DNA of 58,709 nucleotides from an uncultured Pseudomonadota bacterium (GTDB lineage: Bacteria; Pseudomonadota; Alphaproteobacteria; UBA9219). The stretch spans positions 1 through 58,709 of the forward strand of contig CAIXHP010000068.1 in NCBI GenBank assembly GCA_903919315.1, written 5' to 3'. Shown piece after piece: positions 9,981 to 19,231 of this stretch (position 1 is the first letter of the stretch; the number at the start of each line of letters is the position of its first letter). The position numbers and the translations under genes are program-made. The notes under the pieces are model-generated. The model did no database searches and had not been told where the DNA came from. It saw only the letters and a list, made by a program, of their open reading frames with translations.

Positions 9981-10646
9981 TTACCAGCCCTTAGACGAAC
10001 CGACCGGAGCGCCAAGATCCACAGGAGCCATCATCGCCGGATCGCCCGTCTGTTGCTGAGGCGCGGCAACAAGGAAGCGCGGCATATGATCCCGCATCGC
10101 CCGCTCAAGATTGACGTTCAGATCCGCCATGATCTTCGTGACCAAAGCGTTATAAGCCGCCTGAAGCTCGTTCGCGGTCGGATCCTCAGGCAGCGTCACA
10201 TAATGCGCGGCATTGGCTGTAGCTATCCCCGTCATATTGTTGACGGGCGACTGGGAATCCACCGTGACCTCGACATGGCCGACGAGCTTATAGGCCTGCT
10301 CACGCGTGAACATGCCGCTGAGTTCGGTGGAAACGGGCAAAAGCTGGCGACTGACGCTGGCATCCTTGATGATGAGGGTCGTGTGGCCCATCATGCCGAC
10401 CGCCTGCAACCGGTCATCCGCCCAACGCTTCACGGCATCGGCCAGCTTCGGCTGCAAGTCATGCCCGACATAGGGCGACCATTTCGGCACGCTGTACGAG
10501 CGATCAAGGATCCGCATATCCTGCGTATCGATATAGATTTTGCCCAAGCTGGCAAAATCGGGAGCGAGCGGCGCAATCGGCTTAGGTTCCGCCGCACAAC
10601 CCGCCAGCGCCACACCAAGACCAAGAATGAGGAAAAGCTTTTTCAT
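9981..10646 (-). CDS. Putative outer-membrane lipoprotein, unknown function
   Basis: The 221-residue product starts MKKLFLILGLGVALAGCAAE, a signal peptide with lipobox LAGC and lipidated Cys at residue 17. Residues +2/+3 are Ala, which would favour outer-membrane sorting under Lol rules. The mature part is globular and contains SVPKWSPYVGHDLQPKLADA and DLNVNLERAMRDHMP. No named family was recognised, though proteins of this shape are common in alphaproteobacteria. An in-frame ATG lies three codons upstream; the chosen one has the basic n-region. It ends 42 bp from the start of the GT-C-like gene. Confidence 0.7.
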   Translation of the reverse strand: MKKLFLILGLGVALAGCAAEPKPIAPLAPDFASLGKIYIDTQDMRILDRSYSVPKWSPYVGHDLQPKLADAVKRWADDRLQAVGMMGHTTLIIKDASVSRQLLPVSTELSGMFTREQAYKLVGHVEVTVDSQSPVNNMTGIATANAAHYVTLPEDPTANELQAAYNALVTKIMADLNVNLERAMRDHMPRFLVAAPQQQTGDPAMMAPVDLGAPVGSSKGW

Positions 10647-10800
10647 GGGTAGCATCCTAAGGAACAGCGTCGATTCTGTAAAGCCTCAAGCCGCCCCAAG
10701 CGGCATATCCCCTCTCTTTAGGGAAAAATCCGATGTTTTTAAGCTAAAAACCGCGCCAAGCCCCTACCCAAATCCCGCCTTCCTATGCTACGCCATAGGC

Positions 10801-11286
10801 ATGAACCAACGTTCGACCGACCAATTGGATAAAGTTCTGGCGCTTGCGGATTCGAGCCATGAGGGCGAAGCCGTGGGCGCTGTGCGCATGGCGCGGCAAT
10901 TGCTGTCCCGCGACGGCCTGAGCTTTGGCGACTTGGCCCGCGCAGCCTCCAACCGTTCGCGCTTCGCCCGTCCTTTGTCGTTCTTTTCCAGCCAGCAAGT
11001 GAATCTGGAAGCGCAAATCGCGCCCTTTCAACAGCAGATCGCCGACCTACAGGCCGACAATCAAAGCCAAGCCACGCAAATCGAATTCTGGCGTCGCCGC
11101 GCCTTTGAACTGGAACAACAGCTCAACCTCAGCCAGACCGAAGCCCAGCGCTGGAAGGAAATGGCCCGCGAAACCTTGGAAAAACTGTGGGACATGGGCC
11201 AACAGGCCGACGCGCCCGCGTTCGACTCGGGCGACACCGACTTTGAAGAATCCGCGCCGCCGCTTCAGGCGGTCGGGAAAAAGTAA
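10801..11286 (+). CDS. DUF2786-like N-terminus with coiled coil, 161 residues
   Basis: Residues 8-45 ([31 protein letters not shown]) resemble the helical DUF2786 domain seen in DNA-associated proteins. Residues about 75-130 form a Gln/Glu/Leu-rich coiled coil. The tail is acidic and disordered. No catalytic motif is seen. The ATG follows directly on a small inverted repeat (CCTATG/CATAGG, 10782-10799) and has no obvious Shine-Dalgarno. It lies 29 bp before purA on the same strand, but a functional link is unproven. Confidence 0.6.
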   Translation: MNQRSTDQLDKVLALADSSHEGEAVGAVRMARQLLSRDGLSFGDLARAASNRSRFARPLSFFSSQQVNLEAQIAPFQQQIADLQADNQSQATQIEFWRRRAFELEQQLNLSQTEAQRWKEMARETLEKLWDMGQQADAPAFDSGDTDFEESAPPLQAVGKK

Positions 11287-11315
11287 CCCTCGCCCCCCTT
11301 TCGGAGTCTCTCCCC

Positions 11316-12611
11316 ATGAAAAATGTCGTGATAGTCGGTGCCCAGTGGGGCGACGAAGGCAAAGGCAAGATCGTTGACTGGCTCTCTTCCCGCGCTGACG
11401 TGGTGGTGCGGTTCCAAGGCGGCCACAACGCAGGCCACACGCTGGTTATCGACGGCAAAGTTTACAAACTCAATCTTCTACCCTCCGGCATCGTGCGCGA
11501 AGGCAAACTCTCGGTCATCGGCAACGGCGTGGTGGTCGATCCGTGGGCCTTGCTCAAGGAAATCGACAACATCCGCACGCTGGGCGTGACGGTCTCGCCG
11601 GACAATCTGATCGTCGCCGAAAACTGCCCGTTGATCCTGCCGGTTCACGGCATGGTCGACCGCGCGCGCGAAGCGGCCAGCGGCGCGAAGAAAATCGGTA
11701 CAACCGGACGCGGCATCGGCCCGGCCTATGAAGACAAAGTGGCGCGCCGCGCCATCCGCCTCTGCGATCTGGCGGAATCGGAATCCTTCCTGCGCGACAA
11801 GATCGAGCGCCTGTTGGTGCATCACAACGCGCTGCTGCGCGGCTTTGGCGTGGAAGAAGTCGATCCCGCCCAAATGCTGCAAGAGTTGCAAGCCCTCGCG
11901 CCGCAAGTCCTGCCCTATGCCGCCGTGGTATGGAAACGTCTTGAGGAAGCGCGGCGCGAAGGCCGCCTCATGCTGTTCGAAGGCGCGCAGGGCATGATGC
12001 TCGACGTGGACAGCGGCACCTATCCCTTTGTCACCTCCAGCAACATCGTCGCGGCGCAAGCCGCCACCGGCTCCGGCGTAGGCCCCAAAACGCTGGGCCG
12101 CGCCCTCGGCATCTGCAAAGCCTACACGACGCGCGTCGGCTCCGGCCCCTTTCCCACCGAAGACACCGGCGAGATCGGCGAATTGCTCGGCACGCGCGGA
12201 AATGAATTCGGTACCAACACCGGGCGCAAGCGCCGCTGCGGCTGGTTCGATGCCGTGCTGGTACGGCAAGCGGTCAAGGTCGGCGGCCTCGACGGCATCG
12301 CTTTGACGAAAATCGACATCCTCGACGGGCTGAAGGAACTGAAAATCTGCCGTGGCTACAAACTCAACGGCAAGATCATCGACTACCTGCCCGCCAGCGC
12401 GACCGCGCAAGCCGCCGTGGAGCCGATCTATGATGTCTGCGAAGGCTGGAGCGAAAGCACGCACGGCGCGCGCAGTTGGGCCGACCTGCCGTCGCAGGCC
12501 ATCAAATACATCCGCCTCATCGAAGAAATGATCGAGGCTCCCGTCACCCTGCTCTCGACCAGCCCTGAGCGCGACGACACCATCCTGATGCGCGACCCCT
12601 TTGCGGATTGA
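11316..12611 (+). CDS. purA: Adenylosuccinate synthetase
   Basis: PurA joins IMP and aspartate using GTP, the first committed step to AMP. At 431 residues it is the normal length. The N-terminal [16 protein letters not shown] is the GTP-binding/catalytic signature, with catalytic Asp at about 13 and GGHNAGHT containing the catalytic His. [22 protein letters not shown] and [13 protein letters not shown]-like segments of the IMP site follow, as does [13 protein letters not shown] 11316 is preceded by GGAG. The gene is cytoplasmic and housekeeping, followed closely by a YchJ-family gene. Confidence 0.97.
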   Translation: MKNVVIVGAQWGDEGKGKIVDWLSSRADVVVRFQGGHNAGHTLVIDGKVYKLNLLPSGIVREGKLSVIGNGVVVDPWALLKEIDNIRTLGVTVSPDNLIVAENCPLILPVHGMVDRAREAASGAKKIGTTGRGIGPAYEDKVARRAIRLCDLAESESFLRDKIERLLVHHNALLRGFGVEEVDPAQMLQELQALAPQVLPYAAVVWKRLEEARREGRLMLFEGAQGMMLDVDSGTYPFVTSSNIVAAQAATGSGVGPKTLGRALGICKAYTTRVGSGPFPTEDTGEIGELLGTRGNEFGTNTGRKRRCGWFDAVLVRQAVKVGGLDGIALTKIDILDGLKELKICRGYKLNGKIIDYLPASATAQAAVEPIYDVCEGWSESTHGARSWADLPSQAIKYIRLIEEMIEAPVTLLSTSPERDDTILMRDPFAD

Positions 12612-12634
12612 GCGCACTGACTGAGGAACAGCCC

Positions 12635-13117
12635 ATGTCGACCTGCGTCTGCGGTTCCGGCCTTGCCTTCGCCCTGTGCTGCGAGCCCATATTGAACGGC
12701 AAGCCCGCGCCGACGGCGGAAGCGTTGATGCGTTCGCGTTACGCCGCCTACGCCCTCGGCAAGCTCGACCACGTCGAACGCACCGCCACGCCCGAAGCGC
12801 TCGAAGGCTTCAACCGCCAAGATTCGGAACGGGTCGTCGATGAATCGAAATGGCTGGGTCTGGAAATCCTCCGCACCGTCGACGGCGGCGAAGGCGATCA
12901 AACCGGCCAAGTGGAATTCGTCTTCCGCTACAGCCTGCGCGGCCAAACCTACGCCCAGCACGAGCTGTCCACCTTCTGCCGAAAAGACGGCGCGTGGCTC
13001 TACAGCAGCAGCGAGATCAACCCCAAATCGCCGCCCGTCCGCGTCACAAAGGAAGGCCGCAACGACCCCTGCGCGTGCGGATCGGGGAAAAAACACAAAA
13101 AATGCTGCGGAGCCTGA
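12635..13117 (+). CDS. YchJ/UPF0225 family protein with two SEC-C-type Zn motifs
   Basis: This 160-residue protein has a CxCxS...CC motif at each end: [15 protein letters not shown] at the N-terminus and [15 protein letters not shown] at the C-terminus. Both match the zinc-binding SEC-C pattern. The middle ([18 protein letters not shown]) is the NTF2-like YchJ core. The function is unknown; YchJ-type proteins are widespread. The ATG at 12635 has GAGGA 9 bases upstream and begins directly at the first Zn motif; an in-frame TTG at 12608 would overlap purA. The next gene also encodes a cysteine-cluster protein. Confidence 0.85.
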   Translation: MSTCVCGSGLAFALCCEPILNGKPAPTAEALMRSRYAAYALGKLDHVERTATPEALEGFNRQDSERVVDESKWLGLEILRTVDGGEGDQTGQVEFVFRYSLRGQTYAQHELSTFCRKDGAWLYSSSEINPKSPPVRVTKEGRNDPCACGSGKKHKKCCGA

Positions 13118-13123
13118 CCCGCC

Positions 13124-13888
13124 GTGGCGGAACAACGCTTCAACTGCACGCTCTGCGGTCAATGCTGCCGAGGCTGGATTCCGCTGACGCTCGACGACGC
13201 GCTCGCCAACGCCGGACGCTTTCCTCTGGCAATGGTGTGGACACCCGTGCGTCCGGGCAGCCGCGCCTTTGACCTGACCACGCGGCTGGGTACGACGGTG
13301 CAACTCCGCAACCACAAGCAAGTCGCCGTGCTGATCGCGCCGACCGCCTACATCCCGCCATCGTTTCCGTGTCCTGCACTGACGGCAGATAATCTCTGCG
13401 GCATCCAAGGCGACAAGCCGCAGCGCTGCCGCACCATGCCGTTCTATCCCTACCGCGAAGAAAACGACCAAGCCGATATTCTCGTCCCCCGCAAAGGCTG
13501 GGCCTGCGACACGTCCGCCGCCGCCCCGGTCATCTACCGTGACAAAACGATCATCGACCGCGAAGCCTTCGACCGCGAGCGCGAAGCCCTGACCGCGCAA
13601 GCCCCCTCGCTACGCGCCTACGCCGAAACCATGTTAAAGCAAAACGCGGCGCTGACGGACTATCTGACAAAAGCCGCCCAAAACCCCGTGGCGGGCCATT
13701 TCGCCGTCAACTTCTCGTCCTACCTACGCCTCAACCGCTCCTACGACCTGATCGCCTTCGCCAAAGCCCAACACCCCGTCCTAACCGCCTTCGCAAACCG
13801 CACCGAAAAAACGCCAGAACTGGCCGACTACCACACCTATTACAAGGAATCCGCCGCCGAACTGTCCTGGTTCGCGCAGCGCAGTTAG
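13124..13888 (+). CDS. YkgJ-like cysteine-cluster protein
   Basis: The 254-residue product starts with NCTLCGQCCRG and has a second group, CPALTADNLCGIQGDKPQRC followed by RTMPFYP, matching the YkgJ/CxxCxxCC family thought to bind Zn or an Fe-S cluster. The C-terminal half is helical and lacks further motifs. GTG at 13124, six bases after the YchJ stop, gives the natural N-terminus MAEQRFNC. The close spacing suggests an operon with the YchJ-like gene. The physiological role is unknown. Confidence 0.75.
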   Translation: MAEQRFNCTLCGQCCRGWIPLTLDDALANAGRFPLAMVWTPVRPGSRAFDLTTRLGTTVQLRNHKQVAVLIAPTAYIPPSFPCPALTADNLCGIQGDKPQRCRTMPFYPYREENDQADILVPRKGWACDTSAAAPVIYRDKTIIDREAFDREREALTAQAPSLRAYAETMLKQNAALTDYLTKAAQNPVAGHFAVNFSSYLRLNRSYDLIAFAKAQHPVLTAFANRTEKTPELADYHTYYKESAAELSWFAQRS

Positions 13889-14000
13889 ACGGCGATAATC
13901 AAAGCAGAAAATCATTCCCTATTGCTTAAAATCGTCATTGTCTTTAGGATTTAACAGTCATTTGCGCCGCACATTTCCGGCCCGTCAACCTGATCGATGG

Positions 14001-15140
14001 ATGAACCCCATGAGCCTGAAAGCCCAACTGCAGCGCTGGCAAAAGGCCGCTGTGCTTGACACCGCCACGGCAGCGCAAATCGAAACTTATGAAAAGTCGC
14101 GGCACGGATTTCGGTTTAGCACCGCCATGCTAGGGCTGGGCGCTCTAGCCATCCTTCTCGGCATCGCGGCGGTTGTCAGTTCAAACTGGGATGCTATTCC
14201 CGCCTTCGTCAAACTACTGACACATGCCGCACTCAACCTGACGCTCATCGCAGGCATCGGGTTCAGCCTCCGCGCGGGACGAACCGTAGCCAGCGAAGTC
14301 ATGCTGTTTTTGCTGGGCGGATTGACGCTAACTTTCATCGCCCTGATCGGACAAATCTACCAAACCGGCGCTCCGCTGTGGCAGGCGTTGACGCTGTGGC
14401 TGGTCATCACCTCGCCCTTCCTCTTCTATCTAGCGCGGGCGAGGTTCACCATGGTGTGCTGGATTGCCGGATTTCTAGCGACGCTGACCGCTGCGGAAGA
14501 AGCTATCACCTACTATCTCGGCCCGCTCAATCTGGAGGACTCCTTTTACACAGTCATTCCCGTTGCGATGATCGTAGCGGGACAATGGACGCAGTTGAAG
14601 GAAAGGTGGCAGGTATGGCCGACCTTTCTGGCCAAGAGCGGCTACGCGCTGACGGCCTGTGCCGTATCCATGGCACAGTGGGGATGGCACGACTCCATTA
14701 CCAACCTTCTCCACAACAGCACCATAACGCCTATCTATCTGGCTTTCTTTACCGGACTCGTGGCATCGGGACTGCTGCTCGCCCTGCGCCGCGCCCACTA
14801 CATCGAGGCCAAGCCACCGATCATCGACTTCTTTATGCTGGTCAGCGTCCTTGTCGGTTTCCTCCCCTTTCTGATCCCCCACACACAAATGTCGGTCGTC
14901 GGCGCAGCACTCTTTATGGCCTACTGGGCGCTGATCGGATGGACAGGGCTGCGGCTCGGCATGCACTGGATTCTCAACACGGCCATCGTCATCATCGCGC
15001 TGCGTCTGGTCATCGTTTACATTGAAGTGTTCGGGAGTCTGCTTGCGACCGGCGTAGGGCTGATCGTGAGCGGCGTTCTCCTCATCGCCCTTGTGCAGGG
15101 CACACGTAAGCTGATTCAAAAACTGGGGCGCAAAGCATGA
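14001..15140 (+). CDS. DUF2157 polytopic membrane protein
   Basis: About 379 residues with a soluble helical N-terminus (LQRWQKAAVLDTATAAQIETYE, typical of DUF2157), followed by roughly 10-11 membrane helices. FSTAMLGLGALAILLGIAAV begins the first one. The role is unknown. DUF2157 proteins are regularly found with GDYXXLXY-domain proteins, as here: the stop overlaps the next start by 4 bp (ATGA), so coupling is expected. Two ATGs (14001 and 14010) are possible; longer TTG-initiated versions read as non-coding. A 112-bp gap upstream probably holds the promoter. Confidence 0.8.
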   Translation: MNPMSLKAQLQRWQKAAVLDTATAAQIETYEKSRHGFRFSTAMLGLGALAILLGIAAVVSSNWDAIPAFVKLLTHAALNLTLIAGIGFSLRAGRTVASEVMLFLLGGLTLTFIALIGQIYQTGAPLWQALTLWLVITSPFLFYLARARFTMVCWIAGFLATLTAAEEAITYYLGPLNLEDSFYTVIPVAMIVAGQWTQLKERWQVWPTFLAKSGYALTACAVSMAQWGWHDSITNLLHNSTITPIYLAFFTGLVASGLLLALRRAHYIEAKPPIIDFFMLVSVLVGFLPFLIPHTQMSVVGAALFMAYWALIGWTGLRLGMHWILNTAIVIIALRLVIVYIEVFGSLLATGVGLIVSGVLLIALVQGTRKLIQKLGRKA

Positions 15141-16189
15141 CCCAACAGAAACGCCTGACGCTGGCCGTCATCCTGCTCCTTTTGCCTTTGTTGGCTCTGG
15201 GCTGCATCGTCGCCAAGAACGAAGCCGATTTGGCGCGCGCGAAGACATGGCGCGTCAAAATCACCGGCTACGACCCGCGCGATTTGCTGTCCGGTCATTA
15301 CCTGAATTTCCGCTTTGACTGGCAACATCAACAACACCGCGCCTGCGCGGTTGGAGAAGACTGCTGCCTGTGCCTCAATGCCAAAGACGGATCAAACATC
15401 CCCACCACAAGCATCAAGACATGCAAAGCTGCCGCCGCCTGCGTCAGCAGCCTTCCGATGCTGGGCGACGACCCCTGCGGTCGCGGCGAGTTCCGCTGTA
15501 TTAAACGCGACATCACCTCCGACCCGGAAGACCAGCAGCGTTACTACATCCCGGAAGAATCCGCTCCGCAACTCAATGCTCTGTTGGCCGACTCCGCGAT
15601 GAATCTAACCGTGGATTTGAAAGTCACGCCCTCTGGCCGCCGTCTCCTCACCGCGCTTTACGTCAACGACATCGAATGGCGCGATTATCTGCGCCAGCAC
15701 CCGGAACTCAATCAACCCCAAGCCACCGGGTCACGAGAACACGCATGGCGTATAAAGATAGCTCAGCCGACGCTCTACGGATCACATCTGATCTTTCGTC
15801 TCAATTGGGGCGAGGCGACAAAAAGCGACACCTGCACAGAGAGCTGTGCGCTTTGCCTGAATGAGCAATTCGGCACAAACGAACCGGCAATAAGCTATGT
15901 TTCCAACGGGAGAAGTCCCTGCCTTGAACGGTTCCTGTTAACGTCCAAAAATCAGACCACGCGCCGTCTCGCCTATGGCGACTTTTCTCCTAATGACCCG
16001 CAACTGTTCGCCTTATCGACTATCGACACAGAAACCATGGCACTGCTTCTCGCAGCCCCCCCCAAAGAATGGGCTATCGACGTTAAGACGGAAGGCTGGG
16101 GCGGAGCGCCTGAATTCGGCGACATCTACATCGACAATATCGAATGGCGCGAATGGGCGCGGCAACATCAAGCGAAGAGCCAGCCCTAA
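15137..16189 (+). CDS. GDYXXLXY-domain protein, internally duplicated, membrane-anchored
   Basis: Residues about 8-26 form one N-terminal membrane helix (or uncleaved signal). The first domain holds a GDYXXLXY-like motif, YDPRDLLSGHYLNFRFDW (about 45-62), and closes with LYVNDIEWRDYLRQH. A second copy starts with WRIKIAQPTLYGSHLIFRLNW and closes with IYIDNIEWREWARQH at the C-terminus. Each copy has a cysteine-bearing insert ending C-L-N (GEDCCLCLNAKDG and TESCALCLNEQFG), so these cysteines are probably structural or metal-binding. The usual family member has one copy and about 170-200 residues. It is coupled to the DUF2157 gene. Function unknown; envelope location is likely. Confidence 0.75.
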   Translation: MTQQKRLTLAVILLLLPLLALGCIVAKNEADLARAKTWRVKITGYDPRDLLSGHYLNFRFDWQHQQHRACAVGEDCCLCLNAKDGSNIPTTSIKTCKAAAACVSSLPMLGDDPCGRGEFRCIKRDITSDPEDQQRYYIPEESAPQLNALLADSAMNLTVDLKVTPSGRRLLTALYVNDIEWRDYLRQHPELNQPQATGSREHAWRIKIAQPTLYGSHLIFRLNWGEATKSDTCTESCALCLNEQFGTNEPAISYVSNGRSPCLERFLLTSKNQTTRRLAYGDFSPNDPQLFALSTIDTETMALLLAAPPKEWAIDVKTEGWGGAPEFGDIYIDNIEWREWARQHQAKSQP

Positions 16190-16265
16190 GGGGCAATGCC
16201 AGCGTTTGATCCGCCCCATGATTTCGCGTAACATTCCAGCCTGATTCGTTCGCTTCAGGTAACCC

Positions 16266-18299
16266 ATGGCCCACGCAGAGCAAGCGCAGGAAAATCTTGG
16301 CAAAGCGCTGTCGCTTGGCGTGAAGGTGGACGTGTATCCGGATTTGCCCTTGCCAGAGCTTAACGGCGCGGGCGGCCCGGCCTTTGCCGCCAAGATGCGC
16401 GGGGATGGCCGCTCCGACCTTATGGCCGTAATCTGCACGTCGGGTCTGCCCGCGCGGTTCGATCTGGTCAACGCCATGCGCACCATCGACAACCCCAGCG
16501 TGCTGAGGCTGCGTGAAAACGGCGTGATCCACTGGCCCGCGCAAAACGCCCACTACTACGCTCTGGCCTACGAACGGCCCTTGGCGCCGCGCTATCGGCA
16601 CACCATCGACGACACATTCCCGCCGATGAGCGAAGATGCCATCAACCACTATTTCGTCACGCCCATGATCGGCGCGTTGCTGGAATTCCAACGCACCGGT
16701 ATCGTGCATGGGGCCATCCGCCCGACCAATATCTTTTGGCGCGACGGCGGCGCGACCGCGCCACAACTGGGCGAATGCCTGTCCTCCCCGGCGGGCATCG
16801 GCCAGCCTGTGCTGTTCGAAACCATCGAACGCGGCATGAGCCTGCCGATCGGTCGCGGCCCCGGCTCGCATGTGGACGACACCTATGCCTTTGGAGTCAT
16901 GCTGGCGCTGATGGTGGTGGGACGCAACCCGTTGCAAGGCATGGACGACAACGCCATCCTGCAAGCCAAAATGGCGCACGGCAGCTTCAACACCCTCGTC
17001 AGCAACACGCGGCTCGCCGCCTCGCATATCGAGCTGCTGCGCGGCTTGCTCAGCGACGACTCGCGCCAGCGCTGGGTAGCCTCCGATTTGGAACAATGGC
17101 AGGCAGGCCGCCGCCTCACGCCGAAAAGCACCGACTCGGGCCGCCGCGCCAGCCGCCACTTCCCGATTGGCGGCAAGGAATACTTCCAAGTCCGCCCGCT
17201 GGCCGCCGCGCTGGCCAGCAACGTTCCCGAAGCCGTCAAAATGATCGAAAACAGCAGCCTTGAGAAGTGGCTGCAACGGTCGCTCGGCGACGACGACCGC
17301 GCCAAGGAAGTCACGCAGGTCGTCGCCGAGTTGAAGGAAAGCGGCAAAACCGCGCATTTCGAAGACCAGTTGGTGACGCGCGTCTGCATCGCGCTCGACC
17401 CGACCGCGCCGATCCGCTACCGAGGCATCGCGGTCATGCCGGGCGGCATCGCGGCGATGCTGGCCGAAACGATGCTCACAGGCGGCAACCCGCAAATCCT
17501 CAGCGAGATCATCGCCAGCCAATTCTCGACCGCCTGGGTCAATCTGCAAAAAGAAGTCAAGACCGAGATGGTGCCGATGGCGCAGCAGCTCGAACGCATG
17601 CGCAGCGTCATCGAAAAAACAAGCTTCGGCAACGGAATCGAACGCGCCACCTATGACCTGAACCCCACGCTGCCCTGCCTGAGCCCCATGCTGCGCGGCC
17701 AGTACGTCACGACCGCCAAGCAAGTCCTGACCGCGCTGGAATATATCGCAACACAGCCCAACCGCCCCCGCGAACCGATGGATCGGCACATCGCCGCCTT
17801 TTTAATCGTGCGCGACCGGCGCAGCGACCTTCTGTTCGAAGCCATGTCCTCGCCCGAAGGCTCGCTTCGTCGCGGCATGGCCATGCTGGCGCTCTACAGC
17901 GAGCTGCAATACCGCCACGGCCCCGATCAGGCTCCGGCACTGGCGGCATGGCTGCTGCCACTGATCGAACCGGCCATCCGCCGCTTTCTGAGCAAACCGT
18001 ATCAGGAAAAAATCCGCCAGCAGGTTAAAAGCGCCGTCGAACACGGCAACCTCGACATGCTGCAAAAACTGGTGGACGATCCCAAGCGCATCGAACACGA
18101 CGAAGTAAGCTTCCTTCAAGCCCGCCGCATGTATCAGGACATCACGCGCGAAATCGCTTCGCTCGAAGAACGGCTCGGCAACCGCGACCGGGTTGCGTTG
18201 GTGGTCGGTCGCCCGTGGGCCGCCACCATCGCCAGCGCCCTATCCATATTGCTGATTTCCTTCGCCGCCGTCCGCGCCATCCTGCATCATCTGGAGTAG
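16266..18299 (+). CDS. Tail-anchored protein-kinase-like protein, probable pseudokinase
   Basis: Residues about 20-270 follow a Ser/Thr kinase fold, but the catalytic residues are absent. MAVIC (53-57) stands where VAIK would put Lys, HGAIRPTN (148-155) replaces HRDLKPxN, and LGE (168-170) replaces DFG. The structural segment VDDTYAFGVMLALMVVGRNPL (about 203-223) matches the kinase D-x-x-S/A-x-G-x-x-x helix. Residues 290-640 are helical with no known domain. A single hydrophobic segment near 650-670 lies at the very C-terminus, so the kinase-like domain should face the cytoplasm. A small membrane-protein gene follows 4 bp later, then clpS. No phosphorylation activity is expected; scaffolding or regulation is inference. 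Confidence 0.75.
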   Translation: MAHAEQAQENLGKALSLGVKVDVYPDLPLPELNGAGGPAFAAKMRGDGRSDLMAVICTSGLPARFDLVNAMRTIDNPSVLRLRENGVIHWPAQNAHYYALAYERPLAPRYRHTIDDTFPPMSEDAINHYFVTPMIGALLEFQRTGIVHGAIRPTNIFWRDGGATAPQLGECLSSPAGIGQPVLFETIERGMSLPIGRGPGSHVDDTYAFGVMLALMVVGRNPLQGMDDNAILQAKMAHGSFNTLVSNTRLAASHIELLRGLLSDDSRQRWVASDLEQWQAGRRLTPKSTDSGRRASRHFPIGGKEYFQVRPLAAALASNVPEAVKMIENSSLEKWLQRSLGDDDRAKEVTQVVAELKESGKTAHFEDQLVTRVCIALDPTAPIRYRGIAVMPGGIAAMLAETMLTGGNPQILSEIIASQFSTAWVNLQKEVKTEMVPMAQQLERMRSVIEKTSFGNGIERATYDLNPTLPCLSPMLRGQYVTTAKQVLTALEYIATQPNRPREPMDRHIAAFLIVRDRRSDLLFEAMSSPEGSLRRGMAMLALYSELQYRHGPDQAPALAAWLLPLIEPAIRRFLSKPYQEKIRQQVKSAVEHGNLDMLQKLVDDPKRIEHDEVSFLQARRMYQDITREIASLEERLGNRDRVALVVGRPWAATIASALSILLISFAAVRAILHHLE

Positions 18300-18302
18300 C
18301 CC

Positions 18303-18848
18303 ATGGCCGAAACGAAACAACCCACGCCGGAAAAAGCCGCGCCGCCGTCCGACAAGAAAGCGGACAAAAACGCCGCCAAACCGCGCGGCGGAAAGTGGCG
18401 CACCGTGGCCATCACGGTATTGGCGGTTCCCACCATCCTGCTGGCCGGACTGCCCACCCTGCTGCTGTGCGTGGGCATGCTGCCGACGCTCGTGGCGCTG
18501 GTCACCGACACCGACCCGCGCAAATCCGGCGCGGCCACGATCGGCTTTATGAATCTGGCCGGAGTCGCGCCCTTCATCATCGATTTGTGGGGAAGCGGTC
18601 AAACGATGGGGAACGCCATCGCCATCCTGTCCACGCCCAGCACATGGCTGGTGATGTTCGGCGCGGCGGGAGTCGGGCACCTGTTGCTCTACGCCATCCC
18701 CACCGCCACCGCGACGCTGACCCTCACGCGCATGGAAAGCCGCCTCAAAATTCTCAAGGAAGCAATCGAGCAGATGAAGACCACATGGGGCCCTGACATC
18801 GCGACGAATAAGTCGCTCGAAGACGTGCGCAAAAAGAACGGGGCCTGA
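18303..18848 (+). CDS. Small membrane protein paired with the pseudokinase
   Basis: The 181-residue product has a Lys/Pro/Ala-rich cytoplasmic N-terminus (1-32), then three or four hydrophobic segments (about 33-62, 77-95, 105-140), and a helical, charged C-terminus ([20 protein letters not shown]). No family was recognised. It begins 4 bp after the pseudokinase stop, so the two are very likely co-translated and may interact in the membrane. clpS follows after 5 bp, which could give shared expression. Confidence 0.65.
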   Translation: MAETKQPTPEKAAPPSDKKADKNAAKPRGGKWRTVAITVLAVPTILLAGLPTLLLCVGMLPTLVALVTDTDPRKSGAATIGFMNLAGVAPFIIDLWGSGQTMGNAIAILSTPSTWLVMFGAAGVGHLLLYAIPTATATLTLTRMESRLKILKEAIEQMKTTWGPDIATNKSLEDVRKKNGA

Positions 18849-18853
18849 GCGCC

Positions 18854-19216
18854 ATGCCGCCGCTTCTTACGCTCACAATCACCCCACCGCGAGCCGGAAA
18901 GGGAGGCGGCGACACCGTCGGCCCGCGCACCGATGTCGCGGTCAAACCCCGCCCCAAGACGAAAAAGCCGTCGATGTACAAAGTCTTTTTACTCAACGAC
19001 GACTACACGCCGATGGATTTCGTGGTGCGCGTGCTGGAGACCTTCTTCAACAAGAACCGCGAGGACGCCACGCGCATCATGCTGCATGTGCATCAGCGCG
19101 GCGCAGGCCTTTGCGGCGTCTACACCTTCGAAGTGGCCGAAACCAAAGTCGCCCAAGTCCTCGCCGCCGCGCGGCGCGAACAGCACCCGCTGCAATGCAC
19201 GATGGAGAAAGAGTGA
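18854..19216 (+). CDS. clpS: ClpS adaptor of the ClpAP protease
   Basis: ClpS delivers N-degron substrates to ClpA. The 120-residue protein has a disordered N-terminal arm (1-40) and the conserved core: [20 protein letters not shown] with the N-degron pocket residues, then [24 protein letters not shown]. The usual partner clpA is not in this window. The gene sits at the end of the pseudokinase/membrane-protein run with a 5-bp gap. The N-terminal arm ([20 protein letters not shown]) is somewhat long but ordinary for alphaproteobacteria. Confidence 0.95.
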   Translation: MPPLLTLTITPPRAGKGGGDTVGPRTDVAVKPRPKTKKPSMYKVFLLNDDYTPMDFVVRVLETFFNKNREDATRIMLHVHQRGAGLCGVYTFEVAETKVAQVLAAARREQHPLQCTMEKE

Positions 19217-19231
19217 ACCGTCTCGCCGCCG

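Noticed and set aside
11478-12617. 379-codon frame opposite purA
   Set aside because: purA is certain, and the antisense protein shows no motif.
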